DNA from: Clostridiaceae bacterium
GTDB taxonomy: Bacteria > Bacillota > Clostridia > DSM-8532
DNA: 32,895 bases
Assembly (NCBI GenBank): GCA_012719545.1
Contig: JAAYAD010000019.1
Location: 1-32,895 of the forward strand
Reading direction: 5' to 3'
A model generated the notes under the pieces. It had not been told where the DNA came from. It saw only the letters and a program-made list of their open reading frames with translations, and made no database searches. Both the position numbers and the translations under genes were made by a program. This document shows positions 32,156-32,895 of this stretch, piece after piece. Within the stretch, counting starts at the first letter, position 1; every line of letters begins with the position of its first letter.

Positions 32156-32466
32156 CACAACACAATCAAGATAGCGGTTGATGCTTGAATACATGCAACA
32201 AAAGCATATAAGCATTATTTTTGGGCATCGTCTGTCTGGGTATATTTGATGATTTGCTATTTCATAAGCCTGGTTTTCCTTCGATTCACGTGTCCCATGG
32301 AGGATGAATGAAGTTTACTGGGATTGGACGATTGCCCTGAAAGAAGGCCTGAATAAAAAAGTAATAAATAAGAAAAAAATAATCGTAAAAAAAGTGTTGA
32401 CAAGAGTTAAATCCTCATGTAATATAATACATGCGGCTCGGAAAAACCGCAGAAACAAATGAATAT
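32156..32466. other. 311-base region before tRNA-Tyr
   Basis: A weak terminator-like hairpin ATGCTT (32181-32186) / AAGCAT (32210-32215) followed by TATTTTT may end the sigma/anti-sigma unit. A Lys-rich frame opening at ATG 32304 runs through the tRNA promoter and is not credible. Nothing else is recognisable before the promoter at 32397. Confidence 0.5.
32397..32428 (+). promoter_or_regulatory. promoter of tRNA-Tyr
   Basis: A perfect TTGACA (32397-32402) is followed after 17 bases by TAATAT (32420-32425); a perfect TATAAT overlaps it at 32423-32428 with a 20-base spacing. The tRNA begins about 40 bases downstream. Confidence 0.8.
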
Positions 32467-32552
32467 GGGAGAATTCCCGAGTGGCCAAAGGGGGCAGACT
32501 GTAAATCTGTTGTCTGACGACTTCGGTGGTTCAAATCCACCTTCTCCCACCA
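32467..32552 (+). tRNA. tRNA-Tyr, anticodon GTA
   Basis: An 86-base tRNA including encoded CCA. The acceptor stem GGGAGAA (32467-32473) pairs with TTCTCCC (32542-32548), then A and CCA (32550-32552). The anticodon stem GCAGA/TCTGT encloses the loop CTGTAAA with GTA at 32501-32503. A long variable arm makes it a class II tRNA, as bacterial tRNA-Tyr should be, and the T arm carries GGTTCAAATCC. Its GUA anticodon makes it a natural substrate of the tgt product. Confidence 0.98.
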
Positions 32553-32553
32553 G

Positions 32554-32589
32554 AAATACCGTCCTGAACAAGGACGGTATTTGCTTTTT
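32554..32589 (+). terminator. terminator of tRNA-Tyr
   Basis: A perfect 11-bp stem AAATACCGTCC (32554-32564) / GGACGGTATTT (32572-32582) is followed by GCTTTTT, one base after the CCA end. Confidence 0.9.
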
Positions 32590-32729
32590 CAGAAAAGTCT
32601 TATGCAAAGTTTGATCTCGAACCCCGATGGTTGTCGAAGTGAGCTAAGAAGTGAGCGAAATCGAAGAATAAGAAATATGGTTGCTTTATGCGAAAGCAGA
32701 AGAAAATGTTTTAATCGTTAAATATAAAA

Positions 32730-32755
32730 GAGCCGTTTCTTAAATGAAACGGCTC
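32730..32755. terminator. hairpin without a T run
   Basis: GAGCCGTTTC (32730-32739) and GAAACGGCTC (32746-32755) form a perfect 10-bp stem. There is no T run, so it may act with the next hairpin or end a minus-strand transcript. Confidence 0.55.
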
Positions 32756-32766
32756 AGACTGAAGAC

Positions 32767-32794
32767 AAAGCTCACTGAAAAGTGGGCTTTTTTT
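32767..32794 (+). terminator. intrinsic terminator
   Basis: AAAGCTCACT (32767-32776) and AGTGGGCTTT (32781-32790), with one G-U pair and a GAAA loop, are followed by a T run to 32794. It is a second or third stop after the tRNA, or the end of an unseen small RNA. Confidence 0.85.
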
Positions 32795-32895
32795 ATCTAA
32801 AAGAGTAGTTAAGGACATAACAACCATGGTATAATATAAATACATGAAACGCTCATGTAATAAGGATTTCAAGGTGATTATGCGCTAAATAAAAA

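Larger units (their letters stand above)
32553..32895. other. 343-base tail after tRNA-Tyr
   Basis: It contains three terminator-like hairpins (listed), a small direct repeat GAAGTGAGC (32636-32644 and 32648-32656), and a final TATAAT at 32830-32835 that may start a unit beyond the window. No ORF is convincing. Confidence 0.5.

Noticed and set aside
32304..32460. Lys-rich short ORF before tRNA-Tyr
   Set aside because: It runs through the tRNA promoter, its ribosome site abuts the ATG with no spacing, and its composition is that of AT-rich noncoding DNA.
32407..32607. Minus-strand 66-codon ORF with a GEGGFEPPKSS stretch
   Set aside because: It is the antisense reading of tRNA-Tyr, a well-known false protein in annotations.

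Overview
This window looks like chromosomal DNA from an AT-rich, low-GC Gram-positive of the class Clostridia, probably a plant-polysaccharide-using relative of Ruminiclostridium. The signs are strong GGAGG-type ribosome binding sites, frequent TTG starts, AT-rich intergenic DNA with classic intrinsic terminators, YesM/YesN two-component proteins, YtrA-type GntR regulation, and clostridial-style c-di-GMP-II and fluoride riboswitches. The genus is inference. I see no transposase, integrase, CRISPR array or prophage.

Positions 1-3310 hold three GNAT acetyltransferases, a small zinc-ribbon membrane protein, and an 896-base gene-poor stretch. That stretch contains a well-formed c-di-GMP-II riboswitch with a terminator but no intact gene directly behind it. 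Positions 3320-8530 hold a divergent pair (Crp-family regulator and YdcZ-type DMT transporter) with a palindrome at an activator-like position, a methyltransferase, and a stand-alone GH2 beta-mannosidase ending in a strong terminator. Positions 8590-10575 are a YtrA-type GntR regulator with an ABC ATPase and permease. Next come a methyltransferase, a fluoride riboswitch driving a cation/proton antiporter, a minus-strand GNAT, and a MerR regulator behind its own 19-bp-spacer promoter.

Positions 14776-24200 are the main functional block: a sugar-sensing and uptake locus. A YtfQ-like lipoprotein, a YesM-type sensor kinase and a YesN-type AraC response regulator form a probable three-component sensor. 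A second YtfQ-like lipoprotein, a double-domain ABC ATPase and two permeases match the YtfQRT-YjfF galactofuranose importer. The two binding proteins are clear paralogues, so one probably senses and the other transports the same or a similar furanose.

Positions 24200-30113 are housekeeping: tgt, yajC, rimM, trmD and rarA in a row, then convergent gltX across a shared bidirectional terminator. trmD and rarA overlap by 47 bases. The window ends with an ECF sigma factor overlapped by a membrane protein that is probably its anti-sigma factor, then tRNA-Tyr(GTA) and tandem terminator-like hairpins.

The best leads are the c-di-GMP-II riboswitch without an evident target, the furanose three-component sensor with a paralogous transport receptor, and the regulatory architectures of the small regulator genes. 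No clearly unprecedented multi-gene system is visible.
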